The notes below the pieces were generated by a model, which was not told where the DNA came from, did no database searches, and was given only the letters and a program-made list of their open reading frames with translations. From Rachicladosporium sp. CCFEE 5018 (Eukaryota > Ascomycota > Dothideomycetes > Cladosporiales > Cladosporiaceae), in the NCBI GenBank assembly GCA_002077045.2, contig KZ111183.1:120759-160700 (forward strand): a stretch of DNA of 39,942 nucleotides, read 5' to 3'. A program made the translations under genes and the position numbers. Of the stretch, positions 1 to 9,775 are shown one piece after another (position 1 is the stretch's first letter; each line of letters opens with the position of its first letter).

Positions 1-27
1 CCGTTACCATTCACCCTCGAGGGTTCA

Positions 28-669
28 TCAATCATCTCTATACCTCTCCACCCAGATCTTGAACCACTTGTGGCAAGTCGCCTGGTGATCTACAGTAAGC
101 TCCTTCAAGACAGTTTCGTCGTCGTTCAACACGCTCTTCTGCGAGCTTCCGATCCCGAATGTCACCAAGTCCACTCGCCTCTTTCCCTCCTCCCGACTCA
201 CACCATCCCCAACGAAGTACGGCTTTGCAACTTCCTAGTGCTCGTCGAGGTGCTTCTTCAACGTACCCTTGATCGCATAGCTGAAGGTTACCTGGAATGA
301 CTTGAGACTCGTGGCTCGCTGGAGGAGCTCATAGCACTGCCTGAGGAGTCCCGGGGTGCTCCTACCAATCGTGAGGTGCTGAATGAACTGCACATTCCCG
401 GCGATGTGGGGGATCCAGCGGTTGAAATCTTGCATAGAGGCAAAGACGAACTCGCGATTGTCGTAGAGAAGGTGCTTCGCTTCCGAGTACACCAAGCGAT
501 TGACTAGGAAAAGGGCCGTATCGCCACGGCAGACCTTCCCTTTGTTGAGCGATGACAATCGCTGGGCGGAGATATTCTCTTTTCCAATGGCGATGTCCGT
601 AGCGGATCCCGAAAAGGCGTAGGCGTAGATCTTTTCCCGGATCTCGGGAGGCAGATTCTCGAAAGGCAT
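28..669 (-). pseudogene. 2EXR-domain protein interrupted by an in-frame TAG
   Basis: The N-terminus (MPFENLPPEIREKIYAYAF) is the hallmark of fungal 2EXR/F-box-like proteins, followed by the usual LFLVNRLVYSEAKHLLY stretch (about residues 50-70). Their molecular role is unknown. The ATG is at 669. After 144 codons a TAG occurs at 237-235, yet the same frame stays open for 68 more codons with protein-like sequence (VAKPYFVGDGV, CHKWFKIWVERYRDD) to a TGA at 30-28. Two readings fit. One is a nonsense mutation, perhaps of a Trp codon. The other is a 57-nt in-frame intron (291-235, CAG/GTAACC to CACTAG) whose acceptor contains the TAG; I see no good branch site for it. The 2EXR identity is firm; whether the gene is intact is open. 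Confidence 0.65.
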
Positions 670-1847
670 TTGAGCAGAGCAAGCTATGGCGTGGCCATTC
701 AGGCCGGATGGTAATGTCTCCTGTCACGATGTCAGCATCTTGCGGAGATGTAGTATACGGCTCAAGAAGGGAACTGCAGACATCGACGACCGAGAAGGGT
801 ACGCTTGCGACAAAGGTCAAAGTCTTGCGGTAGGTGCGTGTGTCATGGTCATACTGCGAGGGGGTCAGTTGAGTCAGGAACTACAGACACACGGTTCAGC
901 CCTCGAGCTGTGTCCGAAGCGCTCAGATCGTGACGCTTCGGCGCCAAAGAGGATTTCCTTTGTGCGTCGGTCTTCGCAACGGACAGAACTACCGCTCAAT
1001 GTGGCTTTGCAAGCCGGGTTGGGTGTGGTAATGAATTCGATACATGCGCGAAGGGGTCCCAGCTTGCATAAAACAAAGCCGATTGTGACGTACCACTGCT
1101 TGACGCCCAGTATCGCGAAAGGTAGCGCTGACTGGTGGTGCTCTAACCATTGGATAGGTATTCGTGTATGCCCGACACTGGGTTGCTGGGCTATGGATGT
1201 ATGTACCAGAGATCACGGGAAACTCTAGGCAGTATCGTAAATTACCGAAGCTAACCAAGATTGTATGGAGTGTATATAGGAGAGTGTCAAGAAGAGTCTC
1301 TAAGCTCGCGTGTCAAGAAATGCTCACAAGTCAGAAGCACGCTCGTGATAACACCGATGTACTAAATGTTACCTCTTGAGTGTCTTGTCTGGACATGTGA
1401 GACACCATCTGGAAGGGTGAAGGCTTGTCACGAGTGTTCCTTGTTCGAGAGAGAAGAAGTGAAGTTGTTGACACGTGCCTCCAAGGTGTATCTGTGTGCA
1501 AAACTTTCTCTGTTCAATCGACTTTATGCTTGCATCGACGTTGGATGCTCTTGTCGCCTTTCGCGTCAAGCAATCCATACCTGGCGAAGGACGATCGCTA
1601 TGCTTGCCTGTCTTGCGGTCGAGTGCATCACGCACATATGTTGATGCAAGAACCGTGGTCCAACAGGCTCAGCACTTGACAGACAAGGGTTGAGCTATGT
1701 GTCGCGACGGGAACTTGAAGCCGAGCTCGCGAGATACTTCGTATCGTTCGCGGGTGATAGTGAGGTCTTTCAGATGAGTAGGGTATGGCCACGAGTCCAT
1801 ATGGAGATCTTCTGGCTTCAACAAATGTCCCACTCGAACGGCTGCGC
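670..1847. other. Intergenic, no gene seen
   Basis: This lies between the start of the 2EXR gene and the 3' end of the DUF202 gene. Open frames on both strands are short, overlap one another and carry no recognisable motif. It presumably holds the 2EXR promoter and the DUF202 3' untranslated region. No RNA gene or repeat was found. Confidence 0.5.
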
Positions 1848-2477
1848 TCAAGCCTCCAGTCTTAGCGTCAGTACCAGTAGTGTGATGTAGGCGGCAACAC
1901 TCAGGCTTGTGAGGACAACGACAACATTACCACTAGTCCGGAAGCTGCCAAGAGTCAGTCGTTGCCGTACCTGTACCACCCTGCGGACGAAGCATCGTAC
2001 CGTTTCCTGCTCAGCCCATCATCACCCACTTCGCTGAAGAATTGGCGGTTCCCTTGCATGCGCCGAAAGGCACTTACGCCGAGTACACCAGCGCCGTAGA
2101 CTGCGAAGAGTGCGCCTGTCATAACTTGTCAGTGCTGGAGGGCATTGCCTGCCACGCTCTTCACCTCGCCGACTGAACACCCTCCCCTTCTCTCTATCAC
2201 CCCATGCCACCATGTCATCGATCTGAAGCTAACAGGACAAAAACATACCGATGCTGTAGAACTCACGCGTGAAGATTTTGAGCACGATCAAAGCGAAGCT
2301 GAATTGTCCGAGCGACGTGCGCATATATGCTCCTTCAAAAGTCCGTTGGGCAGCGCGAATCTCTACAAGCTCCGAGGGTGTAAGAATCACCGAGCGGGCG
2401 CGATGAGTCCGCAGTGTGTAGCGTTGTTGGGCATGCCGGGTCTGGAGATGGGTCAGGTGGACTGAGATGGGATCCAT
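1848..2477 (-). CDS. DUF202 family small membrane protein, three exons
   Basis: My model is complement(join(1848..1944, 2001..2115, 2249..2477)), 146 aa. Exon 1 carries the fungal DUF202 signature (ELVEIRAAQRTFEGAYMRTSLG, about residues 33-54) and a first hydrophobic segment. Exon 2 adds ALFAVYGAGVLGVSAF and the motif RRMQGNRQFF. Exon 3 reads FRTSGNVVVVLTSLSVAAYITLLVLTL, a third membrane segment. Introns are 133 nt (GTATGT to GACAG) and 56 nt (GTACGA, branch CTGAC, GGCAG), and the phases fit. An exon-2 GTAAGT (GGCGTAAGTGCC) looks like a donor but is coding in this model. The family is integral to membranes and its function is not established. The ATG at 2477 starts a 32-residue leader; the open frame continues upstream, so the N-terminus is the least certain part. 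Confidence 0.8.
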
Positions 2478-3241
2478 GGGGTGTAGGGTCCTACTTCGAA
2501 CATGGTCGGTGAGGCTAGTAGCGTTCAGGGTGGGGGCATCATTGCAAGAGCTTGGAGGCAAAGATTCGCCGAGGCAGCCTACTAGGTATTGAGGAGTTGC
2601 AAGGTGGTAGGTAAGATATATGGGCAGCAAAACGTCTCTGCGATGATCAACGGCGGTCGCACAGCGTCAGATGTCGTCAACAAGCCAAGGTCTTGCGAGT
2701 GGCGATCTGCGACCTCAGCTTCATCTTGATCAACTCTCCTTCATAGAGACAAGCAATCAGTACCGTACCCAATGTGCCGGAACATTGCTCCCCCACCCAT
2801 GCACGGCAGGGATGTGAGGTGGGCACATCTAGCAGGCAGGTCTCGGGCGTGACGGATGGGGCCGTGGCGGTGGTCCAGTAAAGCTCGACCCCCTCCCATC
2901 CCACCCCCTCTCTGCACGCTTTTCCCGCAATTCACTTCACCCTCCCTCACTACACCTCCTTGCTACTCAAAAATTCTCCTTCGCGGTCAATATTACTCCC
3001 TGTTCTCAACACCTCGCTAATACCGCACGGAAGTCAAAACTCACACCACCCCCCCTCCACCTTCCTCAATCTGCCGCGGCTTTCGCACCTTCCTCGCCGG
3101 GTGGCAGCTGCGAAAGCTCGACAGCCTCACACACGACTGACCAGACGGAGAGGTGTCCTTCTTACACCACTTGCGCGAGGTCTGCCGGACATCAGTCATA
3201 CCTCCCACTTGCTTGGCGCGTTATCCATACGGCCTATCGAG
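2478..3241. promoter_or_regulatory. Divergent promoter region, DUF202 gene / RNase H1
   Basis: Two divergent genes start at its ends. About 2885-3075 is strongly pyrimidine-rich on the plus strand, as in many filamentous-fungal core promoters and leaders upstream of housekeeping genes. No specific factor site is claimed. An open frame runs from 2960 into the RNase H1 gene, but it is Ser/Pro/Arg-rich and looks like translated leader. Confidence 0.4.
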
Positions 3242-4600
3242 ATGGCTGCAGAGATGGACGCACCTACCAATGGCTTCACTTCCGTCAACAACGCCATCGC
3301 ACATCCTCCCAGTCCTCCCTCCACCATAGGCAGCGCTGGCACAAAGCGCAAGCGCGATGCCAAGACACCTGCTCCAAAGTTCTACGCTGTCCGTACGGGC
3401 AAGGCGCCCGGCATCTACCATACCTGGACCGACTGCCTCGACCAGGTGCGCGGCTTCCCGAAAGCCGTGTTCAAGTCCTTCACATCTCTCACGGAAGCTG
3501 AGAGCTTCTTGCACAACCAGCAGAGTGCTGGTGGGGAAGGGAAGGTCTCAAAATATTACGGAGTTAGGAGTGGGCGTACTCCGGGAGTGTACACCAGCTG
3601 GAGTGATGTCCTCGAGCAGATCACGGGCTGGAAGGCGCCAAAACATAAGGCGTTCAAAACGAAAGGAGAAGCTGAGCAGTGGGTGGCGGAAGGTACGAAT
3701 ATGAGCTACCCGATGTCCGACATCGCGCTTGAAAGTGTTGAGTCGCTTGAAGGACCTTCGGCAAAGAAGCCCAAGACAACGATCCGCCTCAAGCCATACA
3801 GTGGCGTGAAGACAGAGATCTCTCCCACCCCTCTCGACCCGTCGGCATACTCCCCTGGCTCCGCTCCACTCCCAATCTCGACAGAGGACGGCTTCGACCC
3901 GAACATCACACTCGATTCCATCACCAATGGCGTCCGCTACAAGACCGCCACCGAACGCGCTCTCCTCAAGCCACAAGCTGTCCGTCCCGCAAGAGACTCC
4001 TGGATCAAGATCTACACAGACGGCTCAGCCCTCGCAAACGGCCAAGCACATGCCATAGGCGGCATAGGCATCTACTTCGGACCCGGCGACAAGCGCAACG
4101 AAGGCTCAGCCCTCACTGGTTCCCGTCAGACCAACCAGCGCGCTGAGCTCAGCGCCATCTTCCGCGCCCTCGAACTCGCTCCACAAGACCGCCGCATCAT
4201 CATCGCCTCAGACAGCAATTACGCCATCAACTGTGTGACTATTTGGTTCCAGAAGTGGCGCTCGAATGGGTATATCAACGCCCAGGGCCGCGCGGTAGAG
4301 AACAAGGACCTCATCATCAAGATCGTGGATGTGCTCGAGCAGAGGTTCAGAACCAATCGCCATCGCACCGACGCTGAAGAAGACGAATTGGCTGAGGGCG
4401 GACACTGGGAACGTGGGCCTGCGGCTGTGAAGTTCGAGTGGATCAAGGGACACGCGGGCAGTGAGGGGAATGTAGAGGCGGATCGCTTGGCTGTCGCGGC
4501 TGCCAGAGAGGCGAGGGATGCGAGAGATGCTGCGGTCGTGGTGCCCGGCGGTACCGTAGAGACGGCAGATGTGATGCAGGAAGTGAACGGGACTGCTTAG
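3242..4600 (+). CDS. RNH1: Ribonuclease H1, two hybrid-binding domains plus RNase H domain
   Basis: This 452-aa single-exon enzyme cleaves the RNA strand of RNA-DNA hybrids in R-loops and Okazaki primers, in nucleus and/or mitochondria. Two tandem hybrid-binding (caulimovirus viroplasmin-like) domains are visible at about residues 46-92 (KFYAVRTGKAPGIYHTW) and 104-150 (KYYGVRSGRTPGVYTSW). A Ser/Pro-rich linker follows, then the catalytic domain from about 253. The DEDD residues are D260 (IYTDGSA), E302 (NQRAELSA), D324 (IASDSNYA) and D414 (NVEADRLA), with the catalytic-loop His in KGHAGSEGN. Two binding domains are common in fungal RNase H1. I chose the ATG at 3242 because homology begins shortly after it. 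A basic patch (TKRKRDAK, about 34-41) may be a nuclear signal. Confidence 0.93.
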   Translation: MAAEMDAPTNGFTSVNNAIAHPPSPPSTIGSAGTKRKRDAKTPAPKFYAVRTGKAPGIYHTWTDCLDQVRGFPKAVFKSFTSLTEAESFLHNQQSAGGEGKVSKYYGVRSGRTPGVYTSWSDVLEQITGWKAPKHKAFKTKGEAEQWVAEGTNMSYPMSDIALESVESLEGPSAKKPKTTIRLKPYSGVKTEISPTPLDPSAYSPGSAPLPISTEDGFDPNITLDSITNGVRYKTATERALLKPQAVRPARDSWIKIYTDGSALANGQAHAIGGIGIYFGPGDKRNEGSALTGSRQTNQRAELSAIFRALELAPQDRRIIIASDSNYAINCVTIWFQKWRSNGYINAQGRAVENKDLIIKIVDVLEQRFRTNRHRTDAEEDELAEGGHWERGPAAVKFEWIKGHAGSEGNVEADRLAVAAAREARDARDAAVVVPGGTVETADVMQEVNGTA

Positions 4601-5086
4601 AGAGGTGTCCGGGGCTGTGGCGGGATGACAAAAGTCTGAAGAGAGCATTACTTGGCGTTCATGGGGCTACGACAGCGAGCTGACAGGGACAAAAGTCATG
4701 TACGAACATTCGGAGATCACGATGAGAGTATTGATGCAGTACCTGGGCTCGGCACACGGCCGCAGGCGGAGGACGAGAGGCGGTGAAGACAGTTGCCAGA
4801 CATCGAAGCTCATGACTGCAGCTTGCATGGCCATGCCAAACATAAACTTTTGACCCGTCTTTCCCATCGATAGTGATCTAATTTCATGCCCAAAATCTGC
4901 TGCTGTATCAGCTACTCCGCCAGCGGTCCATCCTTCTTACATCGCAGCTCCGCACGAGAGTACCGCTGTTCGTACATATCCTACTGTCATGACACATAAC
5001 GAGAAGACGCGCTCTCATCCACTCCAAATACCTCGTGCCCTTGCACTCCCGCTTGCAGTTGTCTAAGCGCAGCCCTCGCAAAGACC
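4601..5086. other. Convergent 3' intergenic, no gene seen
   Basis: This lies between the tail-to-tail ends of RNase H1 and paralogue A. The open frames here are antisense shadows or random. It presumably contains both 3' untranslated regions; no strong hairpin terminator was identified. Confidence 0.4.
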
Positions 5087-7951
5087 CTAGACCACAATTG
5101 GACGACCAAAGGAATGCACGGGGGAGGTCTGTGGCCTCTCTTCGTCTTCTCCGCCGTGCTCCTCTGGCGAGTAGCCGGTATCCCAGTCTTGGGCTAGCGA
5201 GCTCAAGTCTCGCTTCATCACCGGCGTCCCATCCCAGAAGGAGAACTCGCACGGCGTTGTCCCTTTCGGTATGAAGTGCGTGTTATAGAAATGCGGATCG
5301 TCTTGTAGGTCTTCCGCACCCTTGGGATCGTGCAGCTTCTGCACATGATAGTCGTGTTCGGTATGCAGGTTTTCGCATTTGAAGGCGATTGTCTTTCACA
5401 TTTTTGTCCTCGTCGGCACTGACGCGGGTGGTCGATGGCATTTGTTCTCAAACTCAGTTTTGTAGTCTTTGTTCAGATGCTTGTGGCATTTATGCTCTTT
5501 TTTGGCTTGTCGTACGGCACGGAAAGCAATGTCGCCAATGATGAAGGACGCCTGTACAGTCCAGCCAATTGGTCCGGAGAAGGACATTGCTGCGTTGAGG
5601 CCGCCAAGAAGACGACCTGTGAGCACAGCCGCTTCGACGACTCCGGTTCTGATGATACCCTCAGCAGTCACGGCGATGGCAGGCTCTGCAAGTCGGAGAG
5701 CGGCCAGGGCACTTTCTGTAGTGGCCAGTGAGCCTTCTGCAAGACCTAGCGTACCCTCCATCGCGGAGATGCCGATAGGAGCGACTTCTTCGCCCTCAAC
5801 GATGGCCATTGCCGCCGCTTCGGCACCCTCGGTCGTGGCGACGGGAGCTAGAGCGCCAATGCTATCACTGATCTCGATCGCGCCTTCAGGTATACCACCC
5901 TTGATGCCCTGCAGTACCTGCTTACTCCCGCTCGCGATCGCTTTGAACGCTCTGCCCGCTTTGTCCAGGATGTACTTGTCGCCCTTGTGGATCCACGTGC
6001 GTGAAGCCAGCGAACCTTTGCGATAGCCGGCTAAGAGTTCTTTTGGTAATTGCGTTATAGGCGCTTTACCTGCCGCTGTCAAAGCCCCGTGCTCGAAAAG
6101 ATTGACCGCGCCATCGACGGCATCAGATGCGCCGTCGAGATTACTGACAGAAGGTGTCTTGAATTTAGGCGGCACCTTGTAGTGAGTGCCGGCGTGCATC
6201 TTTGCCGCGCCCTCGTCCGTGTAGAAAGGTCCGCCTTTGCCATCCTTCAAGAACAAGGATGCACCTTTCTGCACTTGAGTGCGCTCGTCTAGCAACCAGT
6301 TCAGCTTCTTAAGTGGAGACATTTTTGCGACTTCAGGTTCGATCGCTGGAGGCGGTCCATGTTCGACCGCTTTGTACGCACTGGACCATAAACGTGTCTC
6401 TGTAGGATCGGCCGCCAGCAATCTACTCACTGAATTCTGACGAAGGCCATGTAAACGATCGATGTCGTTCAGCAGCTGCTTGTTTCGAGATAACACCTCG
6501 CTCATCTCAGTCTTCACTTGTTCAAGACGCTGAAGCTGCTCAGCCGTGGCACCGCCAGTAGCTCCTTGCGCGCGCTCGAGTGCATCTAATTCCGGGGATA
6601 GTTTGTTCTCAAGCAGTGTCTCTAACTGCTTACTTTGCTCCAGAGCATTTTGTAACTCTCCTTCCTGTGCGCCAAGCCTTGTTTTTTCCCACGCTGCCTT
6701 CGGCTTGTCCGAATACACTTCGACATTCTTCTCGATATCTTTCAGCCGAGCAGCCATGCGCGCTTCATCAGTTTGGAGGAACTTCGTATTGCGGACGTCC
6801 ATTTCATTGCGCGCCTAAAACGCACTAGCAACAAGTTGCCTGTCCTTTAACCCAGTCTCGAGCATCACCCGTTCCTTCTCCAGAGATTCGAGCTCCAGCT
6901 TCCACTGTGCTGCATTCGTTTCCTTCAAGTGAGACATGTATGCCTCTTGCCTCGACAGCGCCTTTTCCCATTCCGGCAGCTCAAGGGTTGCCTTCTTCAT
7001 CCGGATGTTGCGTAGCTTAGTCTGTTTCTTCATGGATTCCAATTCGCGACGCGCATCACCAAGCTTGTCATGCAGCTCCTCTCTCTCCCACGACTCTGCT
7101 TTCCATGCCTCTGCCTCGGCGTCATAGCGGCCGTCGGAGGGCCCAAAGTCGCTTGATGAAAAGTCCTCCTGCTGCACGGAAATCGGAAGCTGTCCGGTCT
7201 CCTCAAACATCGTCGGAAGCCTCTTTAATGGCAATCCATACTTCTTTAGTGGTAACCCGTTCCTTTCCAGAAAGCCCAGTTCCCTAAGACTCGGTTCATC
7301 AATCCCGAAGATATCCTGCAGTGCCCCCAATTCCCTCGGGCTCGGTTCGTCAATCCCAGCAAGATCGAGCGTCGGCGTAGTCTCTCCGGCAACCTCGAGG
7401 ATTCCTTTCCTAGGGCCAAGAAAGTCAGCACTGCATCAACGCGCACATGCGAATCGAATTACGCTGCGGCGGCCGACAGAATACTGATTGACTCACCTGC
7501 CCTTGAGGCGTAAGAAGTTCTTAAAGCGACGCCATGTGTTGCTCAAAAACAGCTTCCATCCGCCCTTCGCACCTCTTGCACTCAGTAAACCATTGCCTCG
7601 GCCATCTTGCGTCAAGACCAAGAGGAGATGGTATACTGTTGAATTGTGTGCACCAAGAGCCTCTGGCGACCATACGGTTGTGTCGTTCGACTTGCGATGG
7701 ACTTTGCCGCCCGTGACATTGGTAAGGGCGCCCTGATCCTCAAAACTATAGTAGTTGACAAAGATGACGTGGGTGATGCTGGATGCATCTGTGAGCTCTA
7801 CGAGGGCGCTGCTGTGATTGCTCGCTTGGAGCTCGACGTTCCTCGTACTGTTGTCTCTGTCGATGACAACGGGCGATTGCTCGCCGGTGGGTAGGGCAGC
7901 GGTCGTGCAGATCACCCGCAAAATCACGAGCAATGTGATTCTTGACCGCAT
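5087..7951 (-). pseudogene. Paralogue A of the secreted four-Cys family, with two in-frame stops
   Basis: My model is complement(join(5087..7409, 7497..7951)), 926 codons. Exon 1 starts at ATG 7951 with a signal peptide (MRSRITLLVILRVICTTAA then LP) and five N-glycosylation sequons. It joins by a phase-2, 87-nt intron (GTGAGT, branch GCTGAC, CCTAG) to exon 2. Exon 2 begins with a 17-residue duplication (GIDEPSPRELG / GIDEPSLRELG), then coiled coil (about residues 230-440), an Ala/Gly-rich stretch and the C-terminal Cys module (Cys 793, 809, 830, 872). Two stops interrupt one continuous frame. TAG at 6817-6815 (codon 350) sits inside the coiled coil. TGA at 5398-5396 (codon 823) lies where B and C have Trp in the K-M-W motif. 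Reading continues in frame past both to TAG at 5089-5087. Function unknown. It is probably a recent pseudogene; sequence error cannot be excluded. Confidence 0.72.
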
Positions 7952-9775
7952 TGTGGCTATGGACGCGATTTTGATATCAGTGTGGCGAGCTAACACTCAA
8001 TCATCGGTGAACGGCGACGATCGATATCATGTACCCAGGAAGCGATGGAAGATGATGATCGGAAATCGACAGAAGGTGTTGAGTGGCCATGAGGGATGCT
8101 AGCTTTTGTGGAATGTATAGTGCGAAGAAATATTGAAGAAAGTTTGGCATTTCGAGATGCGCGTCCGCGACGATTTTGATGGGGCATGTTGAACGACTTG
8201 AGTTTGACTTACAACCAATAGATAGATCGTGTATCCTCAATCGCTCAAGACACAGTCAGTAATACACTAGTACTGCAATTCCCTAAGGTCACCACATAGT
8301 GCATCGTCGATAGCAGTCAAATGGCCCCCTTGACATGACTGACTGTAAGCATATGGCTTTGTACCGAGTCCATGGCGTCGAGAATCCCGATGAGCCTCTG
8401 GATTTCCATCGGAGTGGTCATTTTAGGGGCGCAGGTCGTGGGGACAAGCTGAACAAATGCATCAGGGCAGGGTCAAATGTTGAGCCGAAGCGATAGGTGG
8501 GCACGACGTAGCCCGTCGGAGAGAAGGAATTAGCGTGACCAGGCCGGAGAGACGAGAGAATCTGCAATGCCGTTGGTGCGAAACATACGTTCGAGACAAG
8601 TCACGATAGTCAAGTCCGTGGCCCATGGTGTTCAGCTTCCCAAGCATCATGCATCTGGGACTTGTGTGGCGTCTCCCACTTCTTCCATTTTCCACATTCC
8701 ACAGTCTTGGTTTCTCCGTTTGTCTTGTAACCTAGGTTGCTGCCGCTGTGAAGCGCGGCTTGAATGTATCTCTTGTAAGACCTTCTGAGCTTTGCAAGAG
8801 CCCAGATCATGTCATTGGTATGCACCTCAAATTGAAGCGCCAAGAAAAACGCATCACCCTTCGTACTTTCAGTCGACGGTGATGAGATGTATTGCGGTGA
8901 CCGGCGTCGACGACGCACACTGCTGCGCGCGACTGGACTGGTCAGCAAAAGTCCCCAGTGTTGACTTCGAGGCTCTGCAAGAGTTGGCACCGCCGGCCCG
9001 CTTCGCGGCCTCAACAGTCTAGCTCATATTAGTCCACTCGACAAGCACCTCGACACTATCAAAAACTACAAAACCTACATTGACCCACTGCCTCGGATTG
9101 ACAATCAGCAGACGAAGCTATGTCTCTGCGGCTGTCATCATGCAGAATCCGCGCACCACGCTCTGGATCGAGTGGCATCCATCGTCTGGCACCATGTCAG
9201 GTCGAGTCCGATTGGAGTATGAGAAAGACAGTGCGAGGAATGGGGACACTTCGATTGCCGCTATGCAGAGCTGCTTCCTTCCACAGAGTCGGCTTGACTG
9301 CCGGGAAGGTCATTGCGACCCTCCGGCACCTTTACTCTACGGCATATCATTCAACGAACACGTTGTCTTGGTACCCACGCGCTGGGTCGCCCTACGTCGA
9401 TTTACCTTCAACGAGGCTAATTGGCAGTACTTGACATGAGAGGTGGGTGCTTGAACCTCATCTACTGGAGCCGCAGGTCTGCCTTACAGAAAAGCAAATG
9501 TGGTGCTTTGGTCGAGCACCTATGGCTGCCAGCAAATGATAATGTTGTGGATGGTAAGTTGAACGAGACTTCATCGTCTCCACTCCTTGTGCACGCAGTT
9601 TCCTCTTGCTCGACCACCTCTCGGTGGCTGTTCCCTATCTCTTCCAAGTGTGTCTCCTCGTCGAAACTCGATGTCGTATTCGACTGAGCCCTCATTCTCG
9701 CCAATTCGCCACGAGGACTGACTGAAGAGCTTCCGCCCTGACTTAATTGAAGGCCCATTCATCTCAGTCTCGACG
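7952..9775. other. Region between divergent paralogues A and B
   Basis: This holds the promoters of A (left) and B (right). Between them, minus-strand segments at about 8317-9014 look weakly coding and are listed separately. Plus-strand open frames at 9080-9440 and a minus-strand frame at 9462-9758 have no recognisable motif or clear splice structure. Confidence 0.4.
8317..9014 (-). CDS. Possible multi-exon gene or remnant, unresolved
   Basis: I cannot assign this or give a full model. Three minus-strand stretches look more protein-like than background. The first, within 9014-8610, includes AFFLALQFEVHTNDMIWALA and KTVECGKWKKWETPHKSQ. The second, near 8650-8590, reads KLNTMGHGLDYRDLSRT and ends at a good donor (AAC/GTATGT). 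The third, 8448-8317, sits after an acceptor-like TTCAG and contains MTTPMEIQRLIGILDAMDSV before a TGA. The reading frames do not join cleanly through the introns I can see, so this may be a decayed gene or chance. The bounds given are those of the suggestive segments only. Confidence 0.25.

Noticed and set aside
2960..3241. N-terminal extension of RNase H1 to 2960
   Set aside because: The extension is pyrimidine-derived Ser/Pro/Arg-rich sequence without homology; the ATG at 3242 precedes the conserved domains.
5338..5398. A 61-nt intron (GTGAAA to GTGCAG) removing the TGA in paralogue A
   Set aside because: It would delete the A-F-K-C segment and third cysteine conserved in B and C; a Trp to stop change is simpler.
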